The position numbers were made by a program, and so were the translations under genes. From Nectonema munidae (taxonomy: Eukaryota > Nematomorpha > Nectonematoida > Nectonematidae): a stretch of 64,000 nucleotides of DNA. Shown in pieces: positions 1-12,169 of this stretch. The notes beneath the pieces are model-generated. The model was not told where the DNA came from and ran no database searches. It saw only the letters and a program-made list of their open reading frames with translations. The stretch's first letter is position 1; the number at the start of each line of letters is the position of its first letter. The stretch lies in contig JAUIRK010001052.1 of the NCBI GenBank assembly GCA_030549495.1, forward strand, positions 744,001-808,000, given 5' to 3'.

Positions 1-381
1 AACAGGTGAATGAGCTAAGAGTTTCTCTAGATAGCAATTCATTATGTTCGTAGTGCTTTTTGTTTAAATTATGACTGAATGTCAAAAATTATTTATAAAA
101 TATTATAACTTAAACAAAACATATTTAGTTCATTTTAATCTACATTTGAAAATAGAGGTTTCAAATATAAATTTTTATAATTTTTTCTTAATATTCCAGA
201 TTCAAAGTTTTTTACCCTTTATTTTTTAAAAATGTTATAAGAATATTTAAATATGCTAACTAGAAGGAAAAATGATTTATGATTGGTTGGTTTTATGAAT
301 GACTAAATTTTGGATAAACAACTTCCAGTGCTTCAAGATGTTTTGTTATTTTTTAACTAAAAAATAAAATAAAACCAAGTA

Positions 382-693
382 CTCTCCCTCACGGAAGATG
401 AAGTTTTGTCGATTTTGATAAAGGCAGGTTTACCGAAAAAACATAAAATAAACCGTGTTTCTAAAATAAGAAAAATTTATAACGAGCATGTGTTTATTGG
501 AAAAAATAAATAGAAAAAGTTTTGCTCAAAAATCTAGAGAAAATGAATTTGTAAAAAAATTACATTTTTATTTGATATTAGTCATGCTGATAATGCAAAT
601 ATTATTAAAATTTATGAAGAAAGTTTGCTTTTAAAATATCAAAGTTCAAGCAGAAAAATATTTATTTCGAATGAAGACAAAGAGTTTAGGAGC
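382..693 (+). pseudogene. relic of an unnamed multicopy protein family, N-terminal part
   Basis: Short open pieces read as LTEDEVLSILIKAG and, further on, DISHADNANIIKIYEE followed by a charged stretch. From memory, these resemble the LFDIAHADAL-type domain of a multicopy, transposon-like family of unknown function in arthropods and other invertebrates. The region is broken in several places. A second fragment that may belong to the same copy lies at about 1990-2280 on the same strand, with an hAT relic on the other strand between them. A C-terminal piece of the same family is seen at 55.2-55.9 kb. Family assignment is by recall only and no function is proposed. Confidence 0.4.
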
Positions 694-1077
694 TAAAAAA
701 AGTAGAAAAGGAATAAATGCACAGATAAATCTCAAAATCAATTATTGAAAAAAATATTCCTAAAAGTCAAATTATTTTTATAGGAACATCAAGCGAAGAA
801 AGTTTTACATCAAACGGAAAAAATGATCAAGAGTGTATATCAATGTTCTCACTAATTTTTTTGTTGTTTGCGCAAAAATAAAATCATCTGGGCAAAAAAT
901 ATTTAAACCAAAAACAACTGCGTAATTTTTTAAAAAAATATTTAATATTTAGTTATATCTTATCAGGAAAAAAAAGATTTTATAAAGTTTATTATTTAAC
1001 AATTAATAGTAAAATTATTGACAATGGACTCTAAAAAGTATTTGAAAAAACATAGAAATTAAATTTAAGAATTAATA

Positions 1078-1907
1078 AAATCAGGAATATCATTCACAAA
1101 CTTTTTCACGTCCATCTTTTGTTTTTTTCCATTCCTTGTAAACTTCATCCAAGTTGATTTGTTCTTCACCAATTAAAAACATTTTGATTCTCATTAAATC
1201 ATTTAAGTGTTTTTCATTAAGTCTATTTCTACGTTTTGATTTTATTGAATCATTGTACTATCCCCTTTCGCAATCAGCACTGGAAGCTTGAAATGTTTTT
1301 CATTTTTCAAAACAAATTCCAAACTATCACTGAATGAGTGCATTTTTTGATGGATTATAAACTTCAGTTCACAATACTCTTTTGAAACTTTTTCAAGTGC
1401 TTCTGAACTTTTAAAAAAATGTGAATATTGTGACTTTAAATGTTTCACTGATGTTCATATGATGTTGATAGCCTTCCATTTTTCTACCTCCTCATCTGAA
1501 AATCTCATTTCAAAATGATTGCAGACCCTCTCTACAAAGCAAAGTATAGAAGCATCAATAATGTTCAAACTACTTTTTTGTAAAATTTTACACAACGTTG
1601 CAAGTTCATGTAAAATATCATCAAGAACAAATATTAACTTTGTATTGTTCAAAATTTTTAAGCAATATTTACAAATTGTATCATTTGATGAAATCACTTG
1701 TTCGTTGCAAAACTCAATCAAAGATTCGTAGTTTTTTATTAAAGCATTCACAGCAAAATAACGTGATAGCCAGCGTACTTTTTTCAAAGGTTTAAAAGTC
1801 ACCCACTCATGATTCATAAATGAACATATCTCTTCAAATTTGACTTTTTTAACAATGGACCTATTAAACATTGTGATTAGTTGCTCAGCAAATATAAAAA
1901 AAATCAC
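1078..1907 (-). mobile_element. hAT transposase relic, C-terminal part (ZNF862/KIAA1586-like)
   Basis: Two adjoining minus-strand reading frames (1455-1907 and about 1078-1448) carry the pattern of hAT transposases of the ZNF862/KIAA1586 kind. The first has a VRWLSRYFAVNAL segment, matching the usual RWLS-R-A motif, then a helical region with repeated Leu/Ile. The second ends in SKRRNRLNEKHLNDLMRIKM, the family's R-NRL-E-L--LM-I dimerisation motif, then a Trp-Lys-rich tail. The two parts are out of frame with each other and the N-terminal half with the catalytic region is missing. It is a plain DNA-transposon fossil, probably inserted into the unnamed-family relic that flanks it. Confidence 0.6.
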
Positions 1908-1989
1908 TGCGCAATTGCGCTGCTGCGCAGCTTAGAGGGAACCTTGGTGTCCATGCATTTCTAAAAGATCACATAATGGAAACGAAACA

Positions 1990-2280
1990 AAGGAAAGTTC
2001 TTCAAACTTTTTATTACAGAATGTTTTTTGCTCTTCTTTAGATAGAAGAGGGACTTTTTCAAGAATACATATTGTGCTCCTATTTTGAAATCAATAGGAG
2101 TAGATCTTAAAGCATCTTTGCATAGATCAAGGATAAAATCTAGAGATAAACTTGCAGAAGATATAAAAGTTTTTCAGGGGAAGCACCCCTCTTATAATCC
2201 ATTTTGATGGAAAATATATAAAAAGATTACTTAGAAAATCAAAGAACAAAACATTATCTTTTACAAAGAATGGAATTACA
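1990..2280 (+). pseudogene. possible middle part of the unnamed-family relic
   Basis: Scattered frames give KLAEDIKVFQGKHP and then FDGKYIKRLL. These recall the (H)WDGK--L segment that follows the LFDIAHADAL domain in the family suggested for 382-693. The strand agrees with that fragment and the order fits, so both may come from one copy split by the hAT relic. The similarity is weak and the reading frame is interrupted. It could be chance in AT-rich DNA. Confidence 0.25.
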
Positions 2281-2289
2281 TAGGAAAAA

Positions 2290-4670
2290 AAAGTAAATAT
2301 CAAAAGTCAAATTTAATCTAAAAGTTTCATATGTTAATTTTTATGGTCTATAAAAAAATAAAAACTCAATTCATTATATAACAATTAAAATATATAAATT
2401 ATATAAAATATGTTAGTAAGTTTTAAATCTTAATTTTTAGTTATGCAGAGACAGTGGGTCTAATGAGCACTTTTAAGTAATCAGTCTCTTAAGTAATATT
2501 AAAAACCTTGGAATTTTAGGAATAAGATTATTTAATATATTAAAACATATCCGAAATAAAAAAAGATTTTTTTTCATATTAATTTTTAGGATGGTTTAAT
2601 GTAAACATTAAATAGGAATTAATTACTATTATTTGCTTTATTACATAATCAAATAATTAATTTGTGTAACTTATTTTAAAAATGGACTGTTATTTGTGTA
2701 AAAGTAAACAATAATAGAAAAAAACGTACAAAAAATGGGAAAAATAGATAGCGCGAACCTAGGGCAGATCAATGAAAACAGATTTGTGATTTGAATCTAC
2801 TAGGATTCAGAAAAACTAATATTGAGAACACAAATGACGCAGTCAGTGTAATCACCAATATATAAACAAGGCTTTTATTAACATTAGCAATGGAGAGGGA
2901 GGGGGGTAATTAAAAATATTAGCCCACTTAAAAAGAAGAAAGAGATAAAAGAGGGTTATTCTTACGATTTTTTAATAAATTTTTATCTAAAATAAAGATA
3001 GCACATATCAGTATATTCATACATTGAAAAAATGAAAGTAGTAGATAAAATATTGAAATATCAGCCCCTCCCCTCTCCTAACACTACCTATCAAGGTTAT
3101 GAACTAAATATGGACATCAGCAGATGACTTAGTGGTTTAAGCTTTCCGTATCGATCAAAATGCGACATCTCTATCCCTCAAATCATGGAAGATGATTATT
3201 CTTCTCTTGGTATACCAACAAAAATAGATTTTTAAAGAGCATCGCAACAAAATATAGAATGAATATTTGATGCGTAGGTGTTAGAAACCTATCTTTTAGA
3301 AATCCTAATTTTATTGAAGGTATTAACACAAAAATTAGTTTAAAAGACATTATCTAATAAATTATCCGAAAATCTAATGATTCTTTTGCGTTTTGTATCA
3401 AAAACAGATAAAAGTTTTAAACCTATCAGAAAATATTAACTTGGTTGATATATAGCACTACATTGGCATGCTAAGATAAAAGAGAATGAAATACTAGATA
3501 TTGCCTTTCACATAAGAGTACATTATGAACATAAAAAACGCAGAGGCTAGTTTAGTGAAAGAGGCTAACCCTTCTTCGACCTTCCATTAGACCAGGGGTC
3601 GAAAAGATAGACAAACTTACTAAATTGTGCTATGCTTTTTTAACTTTATAGTAGTAATAAGGACATTGTATAATATAGGATATATGAAACATTTTTGGTT
3701 TGTATTTTTTCTCTTAATTGTTGGACTCTTTTAATGAAACATTTCTATGTGGGGTGGGGGTTGACGTGAAGACAAATGTTCTATGAAGAGGTCGACGGGT
3801 AAAAAAAATTGCCAATCCTGCATTAGACAAATACCTCCCCCACCATTTCCAGTTAGTTGGGAGAATTGAACCAATTAGAATCAATTATTTTGAACAAATT
3901 ATTCCACGTCTCAAGCTTATTCGTATAGAATATAGATAGATGAAGCTCTTCCTATTAGATTCTCAAGATTTAAACAATCTGTAAGACTGCCGTTTGCTAT
4001 GACAATAGTGCTGTACATAGAGCAAGTGCCGCCTGGGCGGGTGTTAATTAGGTAGTCACTTAAATAAAACTTCGAAACGCCAAAAACTTACTATTTCAGG
4101 TATATAAGTATATAAAATAAAAAGATAATATATTATAATACACTCTACTATACACAAAAGGGATATCTAAAATATTAAAACTGAGATAGATAACCGTGTT
4201 CAAATTCTGAAAATTTTAAATGAAATTTTCAAAGTATTTTTACTCAAGAAGTTTCAAGCTAATTGTAAACTTGATACCGATTCTTCATAAGCTTTTTTAA
4301 AAATTATTATTTTTATAATATATCTCTACTAAATGCAATCTGTATGCTGATCAATCCTCAAAATCAAAGCGCTCGAAAATAAAAAGCTACATGTTCGATT
4401 TATTATAGCTTTTAGCAAATAATATTTAACTAAATTTATTTAATTTTTGCAAATCGAATAAACAGACATATGAGCAGGACGTGTGTTTTATTGTAGAAAA
4501 ATATTGGATACCAATAATTCGATCATTATAATTAGTTAAATTTTTTTAAAAACCGAATCATCTACGTATATTTTCGTTAAAAAAACATGAACCCAAACTG
4601 TTTTCGAATCAAATTGTTTGGCCAGTTCCTATAAAAAATTTTAGTATTACTTTGTATCAATTGTTCCCTA
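2290..4670. other. AT-rich stretch, nothing recognised
   Basis: No coding pattern, tandem repeat or inverted-repeat pair was recognised. If the STK11IP gene continues past the exon at 4680-4838, its 3' exons should lie here on the minus strand. One possible acceptor (T-rich then TATAG, near 4635) is followed by about 30 open codons, but the match to the family is too weak to call. Confidence 0.5.
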
Positions 4671-4679
4671 ATTATTATA

Positions 4680-7600
4680 TTATATATGGTTAAAGGAAAG
4701 CAAACCATTCTCTTCAATCAAGACCGTATCATCATTGTCTGGTATAGTGACAGTGCGTGGCTTTTTGAAACCACTTTTAACAAGGATAGAGGAATCTAAA
4801 GACGATTTATTCACTTGCGCTCTTTCAACCAGTGAAGTCTGCTTCAACCAAAAGTTGTATAAAGGAAAATGTAATGAAGCCTGAAATGTACTTGATTACT
4901 ATTCTTGGGAGTGGAACTAATCAATTTGGAGCACTTTTGTTTCAAATTTGAGACGGTATTTTTATTGGACGAATCGTCAAAATACGACATTAATTGTTGC
5001 TTAGTGATGAATTGATTGTCCAGAAGAAAGTTATTAAAGGAAACTTGTTTAGAGATGAATGAAGCAGTGAGTTGTCGGTGTGAATCATGATAGTATAAAG
5101 GATTTCCAATAGTATTCAACTACAAGTATAAAAAGAATAGAATCCATAAAGTAAAAAACAAAAAAAAATACAAATGATAATTGAGTCAAGTGAACTAGAG
5201 GTTTGAGAACTTTGTAATGACGACATAACATGTTATGAGAGATGTCTAGTTTTTTCAATGTTTGGAGATTCTCCAATCCTATTAAAAATATATTTTTAAA
5301 TATAGTTTACTAATATAGAAAATATCTATAAAAAAAAGTAAAAATATTTTATCACTAGATTAAGTGATCCCAAATTGAAAACCTCCGTTAATCACAGTAA
5401 ATAATCTTTAGAAAAATCAAATTATTCACAGTAACTATATTTTTGAGTAAAAAATAAATAAAATTTTATTTGATTACATTTATTGAAAAATTCCCATCTT
5501 CTTTTGATAAACGTAAGCCATGTAACAATAGAAAATATTTGGTCTATTATAAAAAATATAGTGAAACTAAAGCTAGCCCAAAAACAGACTTATTTTGAAA
5601 CAAACGAAAAAAATCTGACATTTCAATATGAGACTTTAAACTTCGTGAATTAGAAAAAAAATTTCTGGAACTATTTGAAGTGTAAATCCAGATAGCTACA
5701 ATACATTTCTAGCTAAAATTCAGGGATTGCTCGTAAAAATTTTTAAGGTCAATTTAAAAAAACGTTATGTTATAAAGACAGCTTATACAAATCAGGCATT
5801 TGCACAATTTTCCCTGAGCAACAGTAGAAAATTGTTTACCTTCTTCCAAAGTGCATGCAAATTATAAAAGAATTAGCATGACGCCCTATCAAATCAATGG
5901 AAATATTTTTTTACAAAAATCCATTCATTTGATTAGGGTTCTCACTGGGAAATTTGCATCTTTAAAAAGGGAGTTGAAATGCTGCAGGCCAACCCTGAAT
6001 ATGTCTACCTTCGACATAGTGATGGAAGAGAGCAAACGGTGCCTCTCTTTCACCTTGCTACTGCAACTGAGAAAAATATTACTAAAGATCAATGTGAAGA
6101 AATATCGAATGTTTTAGATCCAATCAGTACTAGAACTTCACAGCCTACAAACTCCAAGATCGCAAGAAACTTTTCAAAAGTCCCCCTGATACCTTTAGAT
6201 TCGAATGAAACATCTGAAGTATTTTCTTATAATAGAGAATAGACAAATAATCACGAGGATACTAAATTGACGTCCAACAAAGTATGTTCTCAAGCTGATA
6301 AACAAGTTGATGATGCGTTTCCGTCAGTATGCCGATCCAGTCGTATTCGGCGAGCACCTAACAAGCTAAACCTTTAGACTTGTAGTTATGTCCTATTTTT
6401 ATTTTTATGCCTTTTCTTTATTTTATTCGTTTCCCGTTCCAACTCTTATTATAATTGGCTTCCCAGGTAATCTCTTATCGCTTTACCTAAAATTTTAATA
6501 AGTTTTTTTATTGTCGTGTTATAAATGTTATCAAGAAATCTATAACGAATGAAAAACGTCTACGAAGCAACTGACCCGGGATGCTTCCTTTTTTGTTGCC
6601 TTAAAAATGAGCACTTTAGATTTGAGTTATCAAACTTGATTTTTGGAAATACGAAAATAAAGTTTTCATATAAATAATTAGTAACAAAAGGTCAACTTTG
6701 AATACAATATAAAGGTCTTCTTCCAAGAAATACCGAAGAATACAGCATTAAAAATAGCTTCAAACATCTGAGTCAAATATTAAGTCCAATGAAGTACTCA
6801 GATTGAAAACGATTTTATAAGATAGAAGTTATCAATAGCCGAAATTTTATAAAAGATTGATCTAAAATTGAAATAGATTTTATTTTCAATTTTTGTGATA
6901 TCTGATCCTAATGCAATAAGATAATAATAAGAATTAAAAAAATATTAATTGATATTATAAAGCAAGAAAAAAGGTATACAAACCTGATAAATTTTCTAAT
7001 CGATTGTATGAAATTAGTAAAACTTCTAGACATTTTTTTGATTGCTCATGAAGATAAGGAATTTTAGTAAACTTGTTGTAGCTAAGATTGAGATGGGATA
7101 AATTAGAAAGATTCTAAAAAAGTAGAGATAAATTTTTTATCAAAAGAAAAAATAAAATTATAAGTAAAAAACTTTAAAAAAAACAACACATTTAATTAAG
7201 AGTAAAAAAATAAATCTAGAATTAATAACAGCCTTCATCAAGTAGACCAAAGTAATGGAGAAAATGAGCCCAGTTATTATGCAAACCAATGGGAAAGTAG
7301 GAAACAAACTGTCAGGATTAAGTAGTCGCTGTGACCAAAAAATACTTGATATGATCAAAAAGCGGAGATTAGAGTTGGTAATGTGTGCTGTTATTAACAT
7401 TTTTGTACAAATAAACTATGTTTTTCCTCTTGATAAAAAATTTTTATAATATAATTTGAAATTAAAAGATTTGCATTATTTTAGACAATAAAGAATTAAA
7501 ATTGATTTAAGGGTTGGCCAGGGAGGATCCAAAGAATCAGATCAATAGAGCTAATGCATCATATCCATCTTAACTAATAAAAAGATTCGTGACATACTCT

Positions 7601-9660
7601 CTAAGCTGCAAAAATAACCTTACCTCAAGATAATTTTCACTTTCACTGATAAGGTTGTAGCTCAGGTCTAAATGTTGAAGAAGAGGAAGGCATTTAAAAG
7701 AGATGTCAAGGGATTCTATCGAGTTATGTGAAAGAATCAATGTTGTTAATTCAGCCCACTTTATCAAAAAAATGTCTTTCTGAACTGTGAGATTGGAAGA
7801 AATAATTTCCTAAAAAAGGAAGTAAAAAAATAAAAGTTGTGAATAATAATTTAATATAACAGGCAAAAGTTCTTGAATTGGTTAGATGTATTAAATTAGT
7901 TCCCCAAAAATTTGTCAAATACATCCAAATTCAAGAATCATAAAATTAAAATGCATTTAAAAGCAGGGATTATAAACTGCAATTATTTCAAAAGTGATTA
8001 TTTATTGGTAATTTTATAGAAGTGAAACATAGTATTTCAATTAGAAATTTTAATCAATAATATGAATGGTGGAAGCTATATAATAAATTATATCTTAGTA
8101 TTTTAGAGCAGTGCTTCTCGAACTATGAAATAACTGAAACTTTGTGGAAAAATCGGTCATAAAATTTTAAAATACAAAAATTTAAAGAAGTACATACTAC
8201 ACATGTTCATAATTTCGTCGCTTCTCGGGCCCCTGTTATGTTGTTTCGCACCCCTTGTTAAGAATCGCTGATCTAGATGAAATCTTAGGGTTCCCATGGC
8301 TACCTTTCATAGCGCACCTGGCTATCTTCAAGGGCGCACCAGTACGCCGCGGAGCACCGTTTGAGAAGCACTGTTTCAGAGTAAGAGGAAAATAAAGGGT
8401 AATATTATCTATATATGTGCTTATTAAATCTATTGATTAAAAAAGTTATATAGGAAAGTTGGATTAGATAATATTAATAAATAAAATCTGAAAATTAACA
8501 TTAGAAACTTACGCTAACAGTAGATAACGATTTTGAGCAGATGAGAGTATTTAATTTAAATCGTAAAGTCTCTAGTCCAACTATAATGTGAGAAGGAATT
8601 TCAACGAGTTCTAACACTCTTAAGTTTCTGAATCTTTCTAGGTTGATTACAGCATTGATGGTACTTTTGGAGTTGTAAAGCTAAAAAATAAACCGAATAA
8701 AAAGAAAATATTTGTTTACATTGCAGCATGGATTGCTAAATATGCAGCATAAAGAATCCTGTGTTTAAAAGTGCATGAGCAAACAGAATTTGTGATAGAG
8801 TTGTTTTTGTTAATGTGTAGATCTAATGCTTGAAGTTTTAATAAAGTACTAGATAAAAAGAAGGTTGAATTCTAGAGGATAATGTGAACATCTACTTCCA
8901 ACAACTTGTAGTAACTACTTCAGCCAAAATTATGGTTCTTATAACTTTTCAACAATAAAATGTGTTAAGTTGTTTTCTCTTAATTAAAAAGTTTACAATA
9001 GATAATATTAGAGATATTTCTCTGTTCACTCGCAACTTCTTTACGAGGAAAGGCGACGAAAATCCAAAGTAAATGAGTTGAATAGACTTTGTAATACACC
9101 AAAGTTTGTATTCAAATCATAAGGTTGAATTTTACACAATTTTATTTTCTTTGATTAAACTATAAGATTGACATTTACGTTTAGATCTAATTGGTTAAAA
9201 ATTACGTGCATTATATGAGGTATAGGGGCTTGAGTAAGGTTGGTTACTGGGTTTCGATAACTTAAGGCCTTCGGTTCAATCCCGCATCAAGCCTTCTTTT
9301 CTTATAGTTCGATACAAGTGGGGCAATTGTGCCTTCTTGATGAAAACACCCCACGTTACCTTTACGTATACATGTTTGTTAGTTATATATTTCATAGAAT
9401 AGGATGACAAGATGTAATTAGGTAATTAAAGAGTTTACCCTTAGAGCAGGAATAAAATAGAAAAGATCTAATAAAAATATGAGATTGTCTCTATAACTCG
9501 TTGTGTTGTTGAGTTTGCGAGTTAAGCAATTAGAACACTTCAGCAGCCAGATAAATTCATTGTTTAAATGTGACAGAGTCAAGACAGTGAGCGTTAAAAA
9601 AGCTCTTCCAGAAATCAGGATGTATTCTGAAATATAAAAAAAGTCTAGACGTTTTAGCAT
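4680..9660 (-). CDS. STK11IP: STK11IP (LKB1-interacting protein 1) orthologue, at least seven exons, 3' end uncertain
   Basis: STK11IP is a leucine-rich-repeat scaffold that binds the kinase LKB1/STK11 and, in vertebrates, acts at endosomes/lysosomes. Exons read on the minus strand: 9660-9439, 8680-8513, 7809-7624, 7113-6984, 5278-5172, 5119-4892 and 4838-4680. All junctions are AG/GT and phases agree (0,0,0,1,0,0). Each exon aligns in order with recalled human STK11IP: LNTLICSKSLS (human LETLICSRSL), LTTLILSHNSIESLD, HLNLSYNKFTKIPYL, SGLENLQTLKKLDISHN (human HGLEQLRNLRHLDLAYN), TIGNPLYYHDSHR (human LEGNPLWFHPEHR), then KKPRTVTIPD. The first ATG in frame is 9660, but an upstream exon could supply the true start. 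Introns of 50-53 bp lie beside ones of 700-1700 bp. The human protein is about 1,100 residues and only about 400 are found here, so C-terminal exons may be missing or the protein shorter. The stop at 4680-4682 may instead be intronic. Confidence 0.85.
5790..6378 (+). mobile_element. Ty3/gypsy LTR-retrotransposon fossil, pol C-terminal end
   Basis: This plus-strand piece lies in the large STK11IP intron (5279-6983), opposite to the gene. Its end encodes a C-terminal tail with SSRIRRAPNKLNL, the basic RKAP--LNL ending common in Ty3/gypsy pol proteins. Upstream is a segment resembling the end of an integrase domain (YVYLRHSDGREQTVPLFHL). The copy is incomplete and broken in a few places. The AT-rich DNA just downstream could be LTR, but I see no matching partner. 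It is an old fossil. Confidence 0.55.
8109..8373. mobile_element. hAT-type MITE, 265 bp, in STK11IP intron
   Basis: The element begins CAGTGCTTCTCGAAC and ends GTTTGAGAAGCACTG, a near-perfect 15-bp terminal inverted repeat of the hAT CAGTG-TTCTCAAAC type. It is flanked by 8-bp direct repeats TTTTAGAG (8101-8108) and TTTCAGAG (8374-8381), with one mismatch. The interior has no coding capacity. The target duplication length and TIR sequence place it with non-autonomous hAT elements. Confidence 0.78.
9222..9335 (+). repeat. tRNA-derived SINE, family B, copy 1
   Basis: The copy has a tRNA-like head: an A-box-like TGGTTACTGGG near 9238 and a B-box-like GGTTCAATCCC near 9272, then CATCAAGCC and a short body (CTTATAGTTCGATACAAG). 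The same head and body recur in reverse orientation at 16,440-16,590, which rules out a functional tRNA gene as the simplest reading. It sits in the first intron of STK11IP. No clear target-site duplication was found. Confidence 0.6.
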
Positions 9661-9699
9661 AATATAATCCTTGCTTAACGCTACTATTTGATGCAATGC

Positions 9700-12000
9700 A
9701 TTAATCCATTACTTTCAGTACAAGTATAAGTGAAACATTAAAAAACTCATTAATTAATTTTATAGCGATCATGATATAATAATAAATATATGCAAATAGT
9801 TCATCTTAAAAATTTGAATTAAAGTTTTAAAAAGTAAAATTAAATTAAATCCGTGATATAACACCATTTTTAGTTTTCTTTCCTACTTTTGCACTTATAT
9901 TTTGTCCTTTTAAATTTAAAAATAAAATGCAAAATAAGCTATATAAAAATTAAACCCAATATAGGATGTTATGGGTTAACGCCAATATTACTCGAAAGCT
10001 AACCAAACATTTACCATGATCCACAATATCACAAGAGGCGCTTTTAAAAACACAAATAACTTTTACGAATAAAATTTAAATCATAAACATACTTATAAGT
10101 TTTATTAACAAAAATCTGAGGAAACTGTAAAAGCATTGCCAACTATTCAAAAAGCAGTCTTTATAGAATGCACCTTTTTTTTTATTATATATATGCAACT
10201 TCATTTTCTGGATCACGCTTACTGATGCTAAGGGTGGAGGGAGGGTCCTTTTAGGCCTCAAGTTGTTCAGGTGGTTGCTCAGCATTATTATTTTTATTAT
10301 TTAATAATTTTTTATTAAATTATAAAAAAGTATACATTTTATAAATTATAAAAAAAATTTCTTAAATTATAGTAAAAATAACTAAGTTAACTCAAAATAA
10401 ATCCTATTACTTGGGAAAGGAAGAAATTAAGGCGTTGTTTATTATTCCAAAAATTTAGCAAGAGATCCATACCTGATTTAAGGGCTGAACTCTTAAAAAT
10501 TCGGTTGCTTATAAAAAAAAAAGCTAATAAAATGAATATCTCTGAATAATAAATTCCCCTATAAATATAAATTCTGTACTTGATTCTTTTAATTATATTT
10601 ACGAAATATATTCAAGGCAAGTATCGCTAAACTTGTGTTTTCTATTAAATTAATTGAGCTCTTTCAGTTACAGTAATAAATATGGATCAACCTTTAAATT
10701 ATAGAGAATACTTTCTTGCCCTTAAGAGAAAGTATTGTATATGGTTATGTGCTATTAAAAATATTTGACCGACCTCCTAAATTTTTTTTCTAATCAACTA
10801 TGGCTCTCTGACTAGTATTTCATTTGGACGGGATGATAAAAGAAAAATTAGATTTCAAATATCAATTTAAAGACTTCACACTAAAACAAGAGTAATATTG
10901 GAAATCTATTCATAAGCAAAACAAATTGAAATAAAGATATCCAATTAATTCCACAATTAAAAAAAAAGAAAAATATGATTTATACACAAAAATAAGCACA
11001 ACCAATGAGGCATTTAGAATAAATAGAGAGGATCGGGTATTTCACGCGTCCACTTTCCCCCCCCCCTCCCCAAGCGTTCTTTCCAAATTTGGGATCGTAA
11101 TATTCAATAAAATTTTACTTGATTTTGTAAAAAATGGTTTATAGCTAAGATCCGTACGAAGGTGTGAATTAACATTCTTTGTGCTATAGAATTATTACTC
11201 TAGATAGGAATTCATTGCAATATTTGCCTTAGTATTTTAGCGGCGAGAGTAAGATTGGCTAGATACTAGGCTTCATGTTAGATCCAGCACCCAACCTTCA
11301 TTACATAAACATTCCAAGGTACCTTTACTCTTAGCATATAGAACATTGATAATAAAAAAATCGCCAAGGGGTAAATTAACTTCTAGATCAGTCCTGAGAT
11401 AGACAGATATCAAGTGTGAATATAAGCATATGGAAAAGCATTTTATAAAAAGCGCTTTTATGAGAAACTAGTTAGAGAGCTCATTTTTTCCATAATTCAA
11501 AAATCACAAGGATACAGTTGTGCAGCAAGGAATTCCAACAATTTGGTCTATCGCGCGATAAATTTGGTTGAGAAACACGAAAGTTTCCGGCATTAAAAGA
11601 ATTGACTATTTTAAGTATTCGCAAGTAAAGTAGTGCGCGCGCAACGAGGTTGGATATCAATATCAAGAAAATTAATTGATTGTATGTTCTTCGTTAAGGA
11701 AGCTACAAATTTACGACTATGAAAAGTCTAGCTAAGATTACTCAGCATAACATGTATATTCTTGTAAACCTTCAAAATATTTCTCCACTTAAATTTTAGG
11801 GTATATAAGAAATTAAACGTCATTTATTTTCTTCAAATTTTTTGGAAATTTTCAAGTTAGTATTTCAAAAGTTTTAGTTAAAAAAATTTAGTTTATAGAA
11901 TATCTAACAAGGAGTTTGAACTTTAGAAATTTTGCTTCCGAAGATTCACATAAGAAATTTGAACAGTTTTAAGTTTTGGGATATTTAAAATTTTTATGAA
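9700..12000. other. AT-rich stretch, nothing recognised
   Basis: Only short non-coding-looking frames are present. There is a C-tract near 11,058 and a GC-richer patch near 10,210-10,270 (GGATCACGCTTACTGATGC and following) that may be a worn MITE end. The stretch lies directly upstream of the first recognised STK11IP exon, so its 5' UTR and promoter may be at its left edge. Confidence 0.5.
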
Positions 12001-12012
12001 AATTATTATCGC

Positions 12013-12169
12013 AAATTTTGGTAGCAGAGATTTTGGTAGCGGAGATTTTGGTAGAGGAGATTTTGGTAGCAGAGATAGCGGAGATTTTGGTTAGAGGAGA
12101 TTTTGGTTAGCGGAGATTTTGGTTAGCGAAGATTTTGGTTAGCGGAGATTTTGGTTAGCGGAGATTTTG
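12013..12169 (+). repeat. minisatellite, 15-16 bp unit
   Basis: About nine to ten units of AGATTTTGGTTAGCGG (16 bp), preceded by 15-bp variants AGATTTTGGTAGCGG and shorter degenerate units. The 16-bp form is the more uniform and lies to the right. The array stands alone in AT-rich DNA. Confidence 0.85.

Noticed and set aside
4600-4640. eighth STK11IP exon after a TATAG acceptor
   Set aside because: The open stretch is about 30 codons and its resemblance to the family is too weak to separate from chance.
9222-9335. functional tRNA gene
   Set aside because: The A and B boxes are worn, no full cloverleaf can be drawn, and the same head-plus-body unit recurs elsewhere, so it is a SINE.
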